Source of the DNA: Elusimicrobia bacterium GWA2_66_18 | GTDB lineage: Bacteria; Elusimicrobiota; Elusimicrobia; UBA1565; UBA9628 | Direction: 5' to 3' | DNA length: 59,877 nucleotides | Assembly (NCBI GenBank): GCA_001799675.1 | Contig: MGTX01000026.1 | Location: 1-59,877, forward strand | Part shown: positions 43,607 through 52,161 of the stretch, piece by piece | Layout of the letters: each line of letters begins with the position of its first letter | How positions within the stretch are numbered: the first letter of the stretch is position 1 | Made by a program: the position numbers and the translations under genes | The notes under the pieces: model-generated | Seen by the model: the letters and a program-made list of their open reading frames with translations, nothing else | Databases searched by the model: none | Told to the model about the DNA's origin: nothing

Positions 43607-44197
43607 ATGCTGGAAGTGTTGAAGTCCAGACTCCAGGACCCGCTGGTTCGTGTCCTCCTCGTGCTCGGGACCGCCTCGATCGCGGCGACCGTCGTCCTCG
43701 TGGGTTGGTTCACGCAGCCCGACCGCTTCGCGCGGGGCTACGCCCCCAAACAGCCGATATACTTCTCCCACCGCCTGCATGCCGGAGACCTGTCCATCCA
43801 CTGCCTTTACTGTCATTCGGGCGCCCGGCCGTCTTGGAATTCCCGGATTACGGGCGTGCCGCCCGTGGAGACCTGCATGAACTGCCACCGCGTGACCAGG
43901 ACCGACCGACCCGACATCCAGCGTCTGACGCGCCTCTACGACAACGACGAGAAGCTCGAGTGGAACCGCGTCCACGCGCTTCCCGACCACGTCTATTTCG
44001 ACCATCGGCCACACGTGAACGCGGGCATCGTCTGCCAGACCTGCCATGGCCCGGTGCAGACCATGGACGTCCTGGCGCGGCGCATGTCGATGCGCATGTC
44101 CAACTGCCTGGGCTGCCACCGCGCGCCCCGGGAGGCCCTGCCGCCGGGATCTTCCATCCGGCGCGGCCCCGAGGAGTGCTCCGCATGCCACCGCTGA
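43607..44197 (+). CDS. actA: Alternative complex III subunit ActA, pentaheme cytochrome c
   Basis: The electron-transfer subunit of quinol:cytochrome c oxidoreductase (ACIII). The 196-residue product has one N-terminal membrane anchor (about residues 15-34) and five CxxCH heme sites starting at Cys66, Cys90, Cys143, Cys167 and Cys191, with extra histidines as ligands (FSHRLHAGD, FDHRPHVNAG). It is exported across the membrane. It heads a 12-gene respiratory operon. Confidence 0.95.
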   Translation: MLEVLKSRLQDPLVRVLLVLGTASIAATVVLVGWFTQPDRFARGYAPKQPIYFSHRLHAGDLSIHCLYCHSGARPSWNSRITGVPPVETCMNCHRVTRTDRPDIQRLTRLYDNDEKLEWNRVHALPDHVYFDHRPHVNAGIVCQTCHGPVQTMDVLARRMSMRMSNCLGCHRAPREALPPGSSIRRGPEECSACHR

Positions 44198-44352
44198 AGC
44201 AGACCCGTTCGGAGTTGATCCGCTGCCTGGCGGCATTCGCGATCATGACGCTGGCGGCCCCTCTGGAGCGGCTCGCCGCGGCCGGTCGGCGCGCGTTCGA
44301 ACTCCCGCCGCGGCGGCGCTTGCCCGTCCACTCGGTGAGGCGCGATGGATAA
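44185..44352 (+). CDS. Possible small membrane protein between actA and actB
   Basis: A 55-residue reading frame that overlaps the actA end by 13 bp and the actB start by 8 bp and fills the otherwise unusual 147-bp gap. It has a good GAGGAG ribosome-binding site 8 nt before the ATG. A hydrophobic helix (LIRCLAAFAIMTLAAPLERL) is followed by an Arg/Pro-rich end. It could be a small accessory ACIII subunit, but nothing is recognisable by homology and it may be chance. Confidence 0.45.
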   Translation: MPPLKQTRSELIRCLAAFAIMTLAAPLERLAAAGRRAFELPPRRRLPVHSVRRDG

Positions 44353-47083
44353 CAAGATCTCGCGACGACGGTTCTTGGGGCTCATGGGCGCGACGGCCGC
44401 GTTCGCCGGCGCGTGCTCCCGCCCGAACCGCGGTAAGATAGTGCCGTACACGCGGCGGCCCGGGACCGTCCCCGGCGCTCCGGATAAGTTCGCCAGCGTT
44501 TTCCCGGAAGCGGGCCGCGCCCATCCCGTCTTGGTCGTGACGCGCGAAGGCCGTCCCATCCACGTGGAAGGCAACGACCTCCATCCGGACTCCCGCGGCA
44601 AAGCCCCTCTGCGCGCCATCGCCGACATCTTGGGCCTCTACGATCCGGATCGACTGCGCCAGCCGCTGGTGGACGGCCGCCGATCCGACTGGGGCCAAGC
44701 GCTCGCCGCGCTGCGTCCCGCGTTCGACGCGGCCCGCAAGAGCGGCAAGCCCGTGCTGCTGATGACCGGAGCGACATCCTCTCCGACGCGACGCGCGCTG
44801 ATCGCCGAGTTGGGCGCGGATCTGCCGCTTAGCTGGGTCTGCTGGGAGCCCGCCTGCGGCCCGCAGGAGCGCCTCTCGCTGGAGCACGCGAAGGTGGTGG
44901 TCTGCTTCGAAGCCGACATTCTCTCCGGAGAGGTCCCGTCTTGGGTGGCCGATTTCGCCAAGAACCGCCGCGGCGGGACCCTCTCGAGGCTTTATTCCAT
45001 CGAGGGAGGCTTCAGCCTCACCGGCAGCAAGGCCGACCATCGCCTCCGCCTGAAACCCTCGCGCGCCGCGGCCGCGGCCATGGCCTTGGTCCGCGCGCTC
45101 TCCGACCCGACCGGGGCCGGCCTGGATGGGTTTGCCAAGGAGAACGGCCTGTCCGTCGACTTGCTGCGCGGCCTGGCCGCGGACTTGGCGCGTCATCGCG
45201 GCGCGGCGGTGGCGGTCTGCGGTCCCGCCTTGTCCGCCGAGGCGCGCGAGGCCGTGAGCCTGCTCAACGCCATGCTGGGCGCGCAAGGTCGTCTGACCGC
45301 ACGGAGCCCCGAACACGCGGCCTCCACGGGTCTGGGGACCGTCAAGGAGGCTCTTGAGGACGCCTCCCAGGGCAAGTTCTCCGCCGCCGTCTTCTGGGGC
45401 GTCAATCCCGCCTACTCTTTCCCCGACGCCGCCCTCTGGAAGAGGGCGCTGGCCGGTGTGCCCGTCAAGGCGCGCATCGGCCTGCACGTCGACGAGACCG
45501 CCCTGGAATGCGGGCTCGTCTTTGCCGAGAACCATTGGCTCGAGTCCTGGGGCGATCATGAGTCGGATTCCGGATTCCTGACCCTGCAACAGCCGGCCAT
45601 CGGGCCTCTTTACGATACGCTCCAGGGCGAGGACATCCTTCTGCGTTTGTTCTCGGGAGCGCCGCGACCGGAGTATCGACTCTACCTGGAAGAAGGCTGG
45701 CGCAAGAAGGTCTACTCGACGGGAGGGGGTTCTTTCGAGAGTTTCTGGACCGCCTGCCTCCATGACGGTCTGCTCCGCCGCGAAGCCCGGCCGACCGCCG
45801 CGCCCAAGAGCCGACCTCGCTCCGCCAAGCCCTCCGCGACCCCGGACGGATTCGAACTCGTCCTCAGCCCCGGCCTCGCCGTCTTCGACGGCCGCTACGG
45901 CGGCAACGGTTGGCTCCAGGAGATCCCCGACCCTCTGACGAAGCAGACCTGGGGCAACGCCCTGCGCGTCTCGATTGCCGACGCCGGGCGCCTAGGCCTG
46001 AGGGACGGACAGGTGGTGAAAGTGGACGCCGGCGGCCGCGCGGTCGAGATCCCCGTGCTCGTCTCGGAAGGCCAGACGCCGGGCGTGCTCTGCGCCGGCC
46101 TGGGTTATGGCCGACGGACCGGCAACGTGGCGCGCGGCGTGGGAACGAACCTCTATCCCCTGCTCGACTGCGACTCGACCTCGCCGTTCCTGCTCTGCGG
46201 CGTGAGCCTGACGCCGACCGCCGCCGTCGTCGATCTGGCGCTGACGCAAGGCCACCACCGCATGGAAGGCCGCGACATCGCGCGCAGCGTTCCCGTGGCC
46301 GAGGCCCCCCGCAGCCGGGAGCCGCGGAATATCCCCACGATGTACCCCGCTCAGGACTTTCCTCTTCATAAGTGGGGGATGGCCGTGGACCTGAGCATGT
46401 GCGTGGGCTGTTCGGCCTGCGTCGTGGCCTGCCAGTCGGAGAACAACATTCCGTGCGTGGGACCGGAGCAGGTCCGCCGCGGCCGCGAGATGCACTGGAT
46501 CCGGGTGGACCGCTACCTGCTCGGCGAGGGAGCAGCCCTGCGCGCCGTCAGCCAGCCCATGCTCTGCCAGCACTGCGACGACGCCCCCTGCGAGACGGTC
46601 TGCCCCGTCAACGCGACAAACCACAGTCCGGAGGGGCTCAACCAGATGGCGTACAACCGCTGCGTGGGCACCCGCTACTGCGCCAACAACTGCCCCTACA
46701 AGGTCCGGCGCTTCAATTTCTTCGAATACACCGCGGACAAGGAAGAGCCGGAGATCCTCGCCCACAATCCCGAGGTCACCGTCCGGCCGCGCGGCGTGAT
46801 GGAGAAGTGCACCTTCTGCGTCCAACGCATCCAGGACGTCAAGCAGATCGCCAAGACCCAAGGCCGCGGGGTCCGGGACGGGGAAGTCATGCCCGCCTGC
46901 GCCGCCGCCTGTCCCGCGAGCGCCATCGTGTTCGGTGACCTGAAGGATCCCGTCAGCCGGGTGAACTCGTGGTCCGACGATCCGCGCGGCTATCGCGTCC
47001 TCGAGGAAGTGGGCGCCAAGCCCGCGGTGACCTACCTCGCCGAGCTCACCAACCCTCTTGAAGGGGAGGTCCGGCATGGCTGA
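44345..47083 (+). CDS. actB: Alternative complex III subunit ActB, molybdopterin-like/iron-sulfur protein
   Basis: A 912-residue fusion of a molybdopterin-oxidoreductase-like domain (which holds no cofactor in characterised ACIII) and a C-terminal ferredoxin-like domain. The N-terminus has a twin-arginine motif SRRRFLG, and Cys24 (AGACS) may be lipidated. Cysteine clusters near the end (CVGCSACVVACQSE, CQHCDDAPCETVCPVN, CVGTRYCANNCPYK, CTFCVQ, CAAACP) fit four Fe-S clusters. It passes electrons from quinol to ActA. The start follows GTGAGG. Confidence 0.95.
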   Translation: MDNKISRRRFLGLMGATAAFAGACSRPNRGKIVPYTRRPGTVPGAPDKFASVFPEAGRAHPVLVVTREGRPIHVEGNDLHPDSRGKAPLRAIADILGLYDPDRLRQPLVDGRRSDWGQALAALRPAFDAARKSGKPVLLMTGATSSPTRRALIAELGADLPLSWVCWEPACGPQERLSLEHAKVVVCFEADILSGEVPSWVADFAKNRRGGTLSRLYSIEGGFSLTGSKADHRLRLKPSRAAAAAMALVRALSDPTGAGLDGFAKENGLSVDLLRGLAADLARHRGAAVAVCGPALSAEAREAVSLLNAMLGAQGRLTARSPEHAASTGLGTVKEALEDASQGKFSAAVFWGVNPAYSFPDAALWKRALAGVPVKARIGLHVDETALECGLVFAENHWLESWGDHESDSGFLTLQQPAIGPLYDTLQGEDILLRLFSGAPRPEYRLYLEEGWRKKVYSTGGGSFESFWTACLHDGLLRREARPTAAPKSRPRSAKPSATPDGFELVLSPGLAVFDGRYGGNGWLQEIPDPLTKQTWGNALRVSIADAGRLGLRDGQVVKVDAGGRAVEIPVLVSEGQTPGVLCAGLGYGRRTGNVARGVGTNLYPLLDCDSTSPFLLCGVSLTPTAAVVDLALTQGHHRMEGRDIARSVPVAEAPRSREPRNIPTMYPAQDFPLHKWGMAVDLSMCVGCSACVVACQSENNIPCVGPEQVRRGREMHWIRVDRYLLGEGAALRAVSQPMLCQHCDDAPCETVCPVNATNHSPEGLNQMAYNRCVGTRYCANNCPYKVRRFNFFEYTADKEEPEILAHNPEVTVRPRGVMEKCTFCVQRIQDVKQIAKTQGRGVRDGEVMPACAAACPASAIVFGDLKDPVSRVNSWSDDPRGYRVLEEVGAKPAVTYLAELTNPLEGEVRHG

Positions 47084-48464
47084 GGCGCTCCTGCCCGAGG
47101 GCCTGCGCGAACCCGCCCTCACGGACGGAGCGATCACGCTCGGAGAGCTCGACGACCGCGTCCTGTCCGTGCCGGAGACCCGTCCTCCGGCCAAGTGGTT
47201 CGCCGCTTTCGCGCTGACCTCGGCGATCTCGGCGGTCGGCTTGGCCTGCATCGCCTATACCCTCTACACCGGCATCGGGGCCTGGGGCAACAACAGCCCC
47301 GTCTTCTGGGCCTTCGACATCATCAACTTCGTCTTCTGGGTCGGCATCGGCCACGCCGGAACCCTGATCTCAGCCATCCTCTTCCTCTTCCGCAAGCGCT
47401 GGCGAAACTCGATCGCCCGCTACGCCGAGGCCATGACCATCTTCGCCGTCATCTGCGCGGCGATCTTCCCCCTCATCCATGTCGGCCGCCCCTGGCTCGC
47501 CTTCTGGCTCTTCCCGTACCCCAACCAGCGCGCCCTCTGGCCGAACTTCCGCTCCCCGCTCCTCTGGGACGTCTTCGCCGTCAACACCTATTTCATCGTT
47601 TCCCTCCTGTTCTGGTTTTTGGGCATGGTGCCCGACATCGCCTCGATGCGCGACCGGGCGAAGGATCCTCGGCTCAAGTTCGCCTATACCGCTCTGAGCG
47701 TCGGCTGGCGCGGCTCGGCGGAGCACTGGCAGCATTACGAGAAGGCCTATCTCCTCCTGGCCGGCCTGGCCACGGGCCTCGTGCTCTCCGTGCACAGCGT
47801 CGTTTCCTTCGACTTCGCGGTCTCCGTGGTCCCCGGCTGGCACATGACCATCTTCCCGCCCTACTTCGTCACGGGCGCGATCTTCGCGGGTTTCGCCATG
47901 GTCATGATGGTCCTTATCGTGGTGCGCGAGACGATGGACCTCAAACACCTCATCACGATGTATCACCTCGAGGTCATGAATAAGGTCATCCTTGGGACCT
48001 CCTGCCTGATGGGCTACGCCTACATGATGGAAGGCTTCACCGCGTGGTACAGCCAGAACCAGTTCATCCACCATGCCTTCAAGCAATACCTTTGGGGCGC
48101 CTACGGCTGGGCCGGCTGGACGGTTCTCGTCTGCAACGTGCTGATTCCCCAGTTGTTCTGGTCTTCGCGCCTGCGCCGCTCCTACCCGTCGATGATCTTC
48201 GTGGCCGCGGCCGTGACCATCGGCATGTGGTTCGAGCGCTTCGTGATCATCGTGATGTCCCTCCAGCAGGACTATCTGCCCTCCTCGTGGCGTCTCTACC
48301 AGCCCACCCTGATCGATTTCGGGATCCTATTGGGCTCCTTCGGCATCTTCTTCTCCCTGGTCCTTCTCTTCGCGCGGGTCCTTCCCGTCATCGCGACCAC
48401 CGAGGTCAAGGCCATCCTCCCGGGATATCAGCCCGCTCATGGAGGCGACCATGACCGAGCCTAG
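47076..48464 (+). CDS. actC: Alternative complex III subunit ActC, quinol-binding membrane subunit
   Basis: An NrfD-like integral membrane protein with about ten transmembrane helices (462 residues) that binds menaquinol. Recognisable segments are FWVGIGHAGTLISAILFLFR, HVGRPWLAFWLFPYPNQR and WHMTIFPPYFVTGAIFAGFA. ATG 47076 overlaps the actB stop and lies behind AGGGGAGG. It pairs with ActF as the second NrfD-type subunit. Confidence 0.94.
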   Translation: MAEALLPEGLREPALTDGAITLGELDDRVLSVPETRPPAKWFAAFALTSAISAVGLACIAYTLYTGIGAWGNNSPVFWAFDIINFVFWVGIGHAGTLISAILFLFRKRWRNSIARYAEAMTIFAVICAAIFPLIHVGRPWLAFWLFPYPNQRALWPNFRSPLLWDVFAVNTYFIVSLLFWFLGMVPDIASMRDRAKDPRLKFAYTALSVGWRGSAEHWQHYEKAYLLLAGLATGLVLSVHSVVSFDFAVSVVPGWHMTIFPPYFVTGAIFAGFAMVMMVLIVVRETMDLKHLITMYHLEVMNKVILGTSCLMGYAYMMEGFTAWYSQNQFIHHAFKQYLWGAYGWAGWTVLVCNVLIPQLFWSSRLRRSYPSMIFVAAAVTIGMWFERFVIIVMSLQQDYLPSSWRLYQPTLIDFGILLGSFGIFFSLVLLFARVLPVIATTEVKAILPGYQPAHGGDHDRA

Positions 48465-49596
48465 CGCCGCGCGCGCCTGGGCCGTCATCGGCCTTTTCGA
48501 GCGCCCGGAGGACCTCCTGCGCGCCGCCGCGCGCCTGCGCGGCAGTCCGCTTGGCCGCGTGCAGGCCTACACGCCCTATCCGGTCCATCACCTCGACGAG
48601 GCCCTAGGACTGCGCCGCTCGCCGCTGGGCGGCATGGTCTTCGTTATGGGCGTGTTGGGCGCTTTGACCGCCTTCGCTTTCCAGTACTGGATGAGCGCCG
48701 TCGATTATCCCATCGTCACGGGCGGCAAATCCCCCCGGTCCTGGCAGGCCTTCGTGCCCATCACGTTCGAGGTGATGGTCCTCTTCGCGACTTTGACCGC
48801 GGGCCTCGGCATGCTGTTCCTGCTCAACCGGCTGCCGGACATCTTCCATCCGATGCTCGCCTCCCGGGCGATGGAGAAGATCACGCGCGATCGGTTCGCG
48901 CTCGCTCTAGAGTCATCAGGAGGGCAGGGAGTCGACGTCGACGCCGCCAAGAAAGTCATCCTCGAGCTCGGCGCCCAGGAAGTGGAAGTCCTGCCGCTGC
49001 CCGCGCCGGCGCCGGCGGCCCCCCTCAACTTTCTATTGGGCCTGGGCGGCGCCCTCGTCGCGGCCTGCGTCCTCGCCGGATATTCCACTTACTGGGTCAT
49101 CAAGCTCTATCCCGAATTGCCTCCCATGTCCCACATGGAGCGTCAACCTCGCCTGAACGCGCAGAGCCCGAGCGGCTTCTTCAAGGACGGCCGCGGGATG
49201 AGGCCCGCGCCCGTCGGCAGCGTGGCGCGAGGCCATCGCCCCTATCTGATCAAGACCCCCGAAGAGGCGGCCCGCCTCGTTAATCCTCTGCCCCGCACCA
49301 CCGAGACGATGGAGAAGGGCCGCGTCCTCTACGCCGTCTACTGCCGGGTCTGCCACGGCTTCCTCGGCGACGGCAGGACCACGCTCACCAGCGCCTACGG
49401 GGCCAAGCCGGCCGATCTCCGCATCAAGCGCCTGGCGCTCGCGCCCGACGGGACGATCTACCACGCCATCATGGTCGGCAAGAACGCCATGCCCTCCTAC
49501 GCCTACGAACTGAAGGAAGACGAGCGCTGGGCCGTCATCCACTACCTGCGGGCGCTACAGCGCGCCCAAGACGCCCGTGAGTCGGATATACCATGA
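48451..49596 (+). CDS. Fused alternative complex III subunits ActD and ActE
   Basis: A 381-residue fusion. Residues 1-185 are a DUF3341 (ActD) domain with AWAVIGLFERPEDLLRAA, YTPYPVHHLDEALG and two membrane helices. A further membrane helix (about 193-212) leads into a monoheme cytochrome c domain like ActE, with Cys298-x-x-Cys301-His302 (YCRVCHG) and Met347 (KNAMPSY) as axial ligand. In many ACIII operons these are separate genes. ATG 48451 is 5 nt behind GGAGG; ATG 48439 is less likely. Confidence 0.9.
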   Translation: MTEPSAARAWAVIGLFERPEDLLRAAARLRGSPLGRVQAYTPYPVHHLDEALGLRRSPLGGMVFVMGVLGALTAFAFQYWMSAVDYPIVTGGKSPRSWQAFVPITFEVMVLFATLTAGLGMLFLLNRLPDIFHPMLASRAMEKITRDRFALALESSGGQGVDVDAAKKVILELGAQEVEVLPLPAPAPAAPLNFLLGLGGALVAACVLAGYSTYWVIKLYPELPPMSHMERQPRLNAQSPSGFFKDGRGMRPAPVGSVARGHRPYLIKTPEEAARLVNPLPRTTETMEKGRVLYAVYCRVCHGFLGDGRTTLTSAYGAKPADLRIKRLALAPDGTIYHAIMVGKNAMPSYAYELKEDERWAVIHYLRALQRAQDARESDIP

Positions 49597-50717
49597 GGAT
49601 CGCGGCACTCGGAGCCTTGGGGGCGGTCGGCGCGGCGCTCTCCTATTTCGCGGCGGGACCGGCGCGCTTCTGGGTGAACTGGATCGTCTGGATGCTGTTC
49701 CTGGCGAGCGTGGGACTGGGAGCCCTCTTTCTCGTCGGCCTGGAGCACCTCTTCATCGCGCGCTGGAGCGTGCCCCTGCGCCGCACGGCCGAGCGAGTCT
49801 CGGGGCTGGTCGTTCCCGCCGGCGTGGCCGCCGTGGCCGCCCTCGGATCGCTTCGCGTACTCTATCCCTGGACTCGCCCCGAAGCGGCGGCCAAGGCCGT
49901 TCTCGCCGCCAAATCGGCGTGGCTCAACGTTCCCTTCTTCTGCGCGCGCACGCTTCTCTGCGCCGGAATCTGGGCTTTCTCCTATCGTTTCTTCCTGGGC
50001 GGCTCGCTCTCCCAAGACGCCAGCAAGGACCCGGCCATGAACTTACGCGCGCGGCGCTTCGCACCGGTCTTCATGTCGCTCTTCGCGGTGACGGTGACGA
50101 TCACGGCCTTCGACTGGATTTCCAGCCTCCAGCCCGAGTGGTACAGCGACATCTTCGGGGTCTATCTCTTCGCCGGCGTCTTCCTCTCGGGGCTGGCCGG
50201 CACCGCGGCGGCGGTACTCCACCTGTCCGGCCGGGGACGCTTGCCGGGCGTGCGCGGCGACCATCTCTATAACCTGGGCGCCCTGATCTTCGCTTTTACC
50301 GTTTTCTGGTCCTACATCGCCTTTGCCCAGTACATGCTGATCTGGTACGGTAACCTGCCCGAGGAGATCGTCTGGTACAAGAGCCGCGTCGAGGGCCGCT
50401 GGCTGCCGGTCATCCTCTTCCTGGCCCTGCTCCGTTTTGCCGTCCCCTTCGCGGCGCTGGCCGCGCGCGACGCCAAGAAGGACGGCCGCCGCCTGCTTTG
50501 GGTGGCCTGGCTGGTTCTCTTCTCCCACTGGCTCGACTTGTACTGGCTCGTCTACCCCGAACTGGGCATCGGCCCGCGCTTCTCCTGGCCTGAATTCAGC
50601 TTCGCTCTGATGTTCGTCTGCGCCGGCCTGGCCTGGATGCGGCGTCAGTTGACCCTCGGCGAGGACATGCCGACAGGCGACCCGTTCTTGAAGGAGGGAC
50701 TCGAGTTCCGCTTATGA
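49593..50717 (+). CDS. actF: Alternative complex III subunit ActF, NrfD-like membrane protein
   Basis: A 374-residue membrane protein with about ten helices, the second quinol-subunit-like component of ACIII. Segments such as FDWISSLQPEWYSDIFGVYL, FWSYIAFAQYMLIWYGNLPE and HWLDLYWLVYPELG are typical. It overlaps the fused actD-actE gene by 4 bp (ATGA) and the following cytochrome gene by 4 bp. Confidence 0.93.
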   Translation: MRIAALGALGAVGAALSYFAAGPARFWVNWIVWMLFLASVGLGALFLVGLEHLFIARWSVPLRRTAERVSGLVVPAGVAAVAALGSLRVLYPWTRPEAAAKAVLAAKSAWLNVPFFCARTLLCAGIWAFSYRFFLGGSLSQDASKDPAMNLRARRFAPVFMSLFAVTVTITAFDWISSLQPEWYSDIFGVYLFAGVFLSGLAGTAAAVLHLSGRGRLPGVRGDHLYNLGALIFAFTVFWSYIAFAQYMLIWYGNLPEEIVWYKSRVEGRWLPVILFLALLRFAVPFAALAARDAKKDGRRLLWVAWLVLFSHWLDLYWLVYPELGIGPRFSWPEFSFALMFVCAGLAWMRRQLTLGEDMPTGDPFLKEGLEFRL

Positions 50718-51403
50718 TCGACAAGTACGCCGGCCCCGAGGAAGTCAAGCGCCTGGTCTCCGCCCTGCTGGCGGCCGTCGTGGCCGTCGGCCTGACCGCG
50801 CTCTTCTCCTTCATCGTGGTTCCGGGACTGCGCAGCGCCAACCATCCTCCCGCCGCCCGCCTTCCCGCCACGCCCATCGGCCGTTCCGGCTGGCTCGACC
50901 CGTTGGAGTTCCCTCCCGCGGCGGGCTATGTCCTGCCCCCGGTGGACCCGAAGACGGTCATGACCCCCACGCCGCAGATGCTTGAGCGCGGCCGCGTCCT
51001 CTTCGCGGATCACTGCGCCCCCTGCCATGGAGAGAAGGGCATGGGCGATGGTCCCGCCGCCAAGGGCCTGGTCCCGGCCCCCCGAGACTTCACGCGGCCG
51101 TATCGCTGGAAGAACGGGACCTCGCTCACCGCGGTCTTCCAGACGCTCACCGAGGGAGTCAGAGGCGGCGCCATGTCTTCTTTCGACACGCTGCCGCGCC
51201 AGGACCGCATGGCTCTGGCCCACCTGGTCCGCGCCCTTGGCGCTTTCCCCAAGAATCAGGACGATCCGAGGGCCCTTCAAGCCCTTCGTGATTCCTTCGC
51301 CTCCGGCGGGGAAAGGGTTCCCGCGCGCATCCCGGTGAGCCTCGCCATGCGCAAACTGATAGAAGAGGACGCCGCCGCGCGCCTCAAAAGGAACCGACGA
51401 TGA
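50714..51403 (+). CDS. Membrane-anchored monoheme cytochrome c
   Basis: A 229-residue protein with an N-terminal anchor (about residues 14-36) and a single heme site, Cys101-x-x-Cys104-His105 (CAPCHGEKGMGDG). A candidate Met ligand lies in a GGAMSSF segment. It sits between actF and the SCO gene. It is probably the electron carrier between ACIII and the oxidase or an extra ACIII subunit. Its start and stop overlap its neighbours. Confidence 0.9.
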   Translation: MIDKYAGPEEVKRLVSALLAAVVAVGLTALFSFIVVPGLRSANHPPAARLPATPIGRSGWLDPLEFPPAAGYVLPPVDPKTVMTPTPQMLERGRVLFADHCAPCHGEKGMGDGPAAKGLVPAPRDFTRPYRWKNGTSLTAVFQTLTEGVRGGAMSSFDTLPRQDRMALAHLVRALGAFPKNQDDPRALQALRDSFASGGERVPARIPVSLAMRKLIEEDAAARLKRNRR

Positions 51404-52161
51404 TGAGCGAGGTTTTTATGATCTTGGCGCTGTGCGCCCGGCCGTCGTCCGCCGCCGCATTCGCGACCGACCCTAACGGAGTGGGCGTTGTTGAGAAGTT
51501 GGGTTCACGCGTCCCTTTGGATCTCGAATTGATCGATGAGGACGGCAAGAAGGTCGTTCTGCGCCGGATGGTGGACCGCCCGACGGTCCTGGCACTGGTC
51601 TATTACCGCTGCGCCGGCATCTGCACGCCCCTGCTGGTCAGCCTGACCAAGACCCTCAACGAGCTGCCTTTGGAACCGGGCAAGGACTTCAAGGTCGTCA
51701 CGGTCAGCTTCGATCCCCTGGATACGCCCCAACTCGCCAAGAAAAAACGTCTCAATTTTCTCCGCCAGATCCAGCGCCCCTTTCCTCCGTCCGCCTGGCG
51801 TTTCCTGACCGGCTCGCCAAGCTCCACTCGGGCGCTGGCGGATTCGGTCGGCTTCGGCTTCGCCAAGAAAGGCGAGGACTACGTCCATCCCGCCACCCTG
51901 ATGATCCTGGCCAAGGACGGCAAGCTCACGCGCTATATGTACGGCACGACCTTCCTCCCGGCCGATATGCAGCTGGCCCTCACCGAGGCCTCTTCGGGGA
52001 CCATCCGCCCGACCGTCGTTAAATTCCTCGGCTTCTGCTACACCTACGACCCAGAGAGCCGCCGGCAGGTCTTCCGCCTCAACCGCGTCTTCGGCGCGCT
52101 GACCCTGGCGGCCGCCGCGATCTTCCTCGCGGCCCTGCTCCGGCCGAAGAAACGATCATGA
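51400..52161 (+). CDS. SCO1/SenC family copper chaperone
   Basis: Inserts copper into the CuA site of cytochrome oxidase. The thioredoxin-like fold has the copper ligands Cys71 and Cys75 (YYRCAGICTPLL) and His163 (DYVHPATLM). An N-terminal signal/anchor and a C-terminal membrane helix (LNRVFGALTLAAAAIFLAAL) are visible (253 residues). It overlaps the cytochrome c gene and the oxidase subunit I gene by 4 bp each. Confidence 0.93.
   Translation: MMSEVFMILALCARPSSAAAFATDPNGVGVVEKLGSRVPLDLELIDEDGKKVVLRRMVDRPTVLALVYYRCAGICTPLLVSLTKTLNELPLEPGKDFKVVTVSFDPLDTPQLAKKKRLNFLRQIQRPFPPSAWRFLTGSPSSTRALADSVGFGFAKKGEDYVHPATLMILAKDGKLTRYMYGTTFLPADMQLALTEASSGTIRPTVVKFLGFCYTYDPESRRQVFRLNRVFGALTLAAAAIFLAALLRPKKRS

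Noticed and set aside
45992-47251. 419-codon minus-strand open frame
   Set aside because: Antisense to actB and actC, whose motifs are unambiguous.
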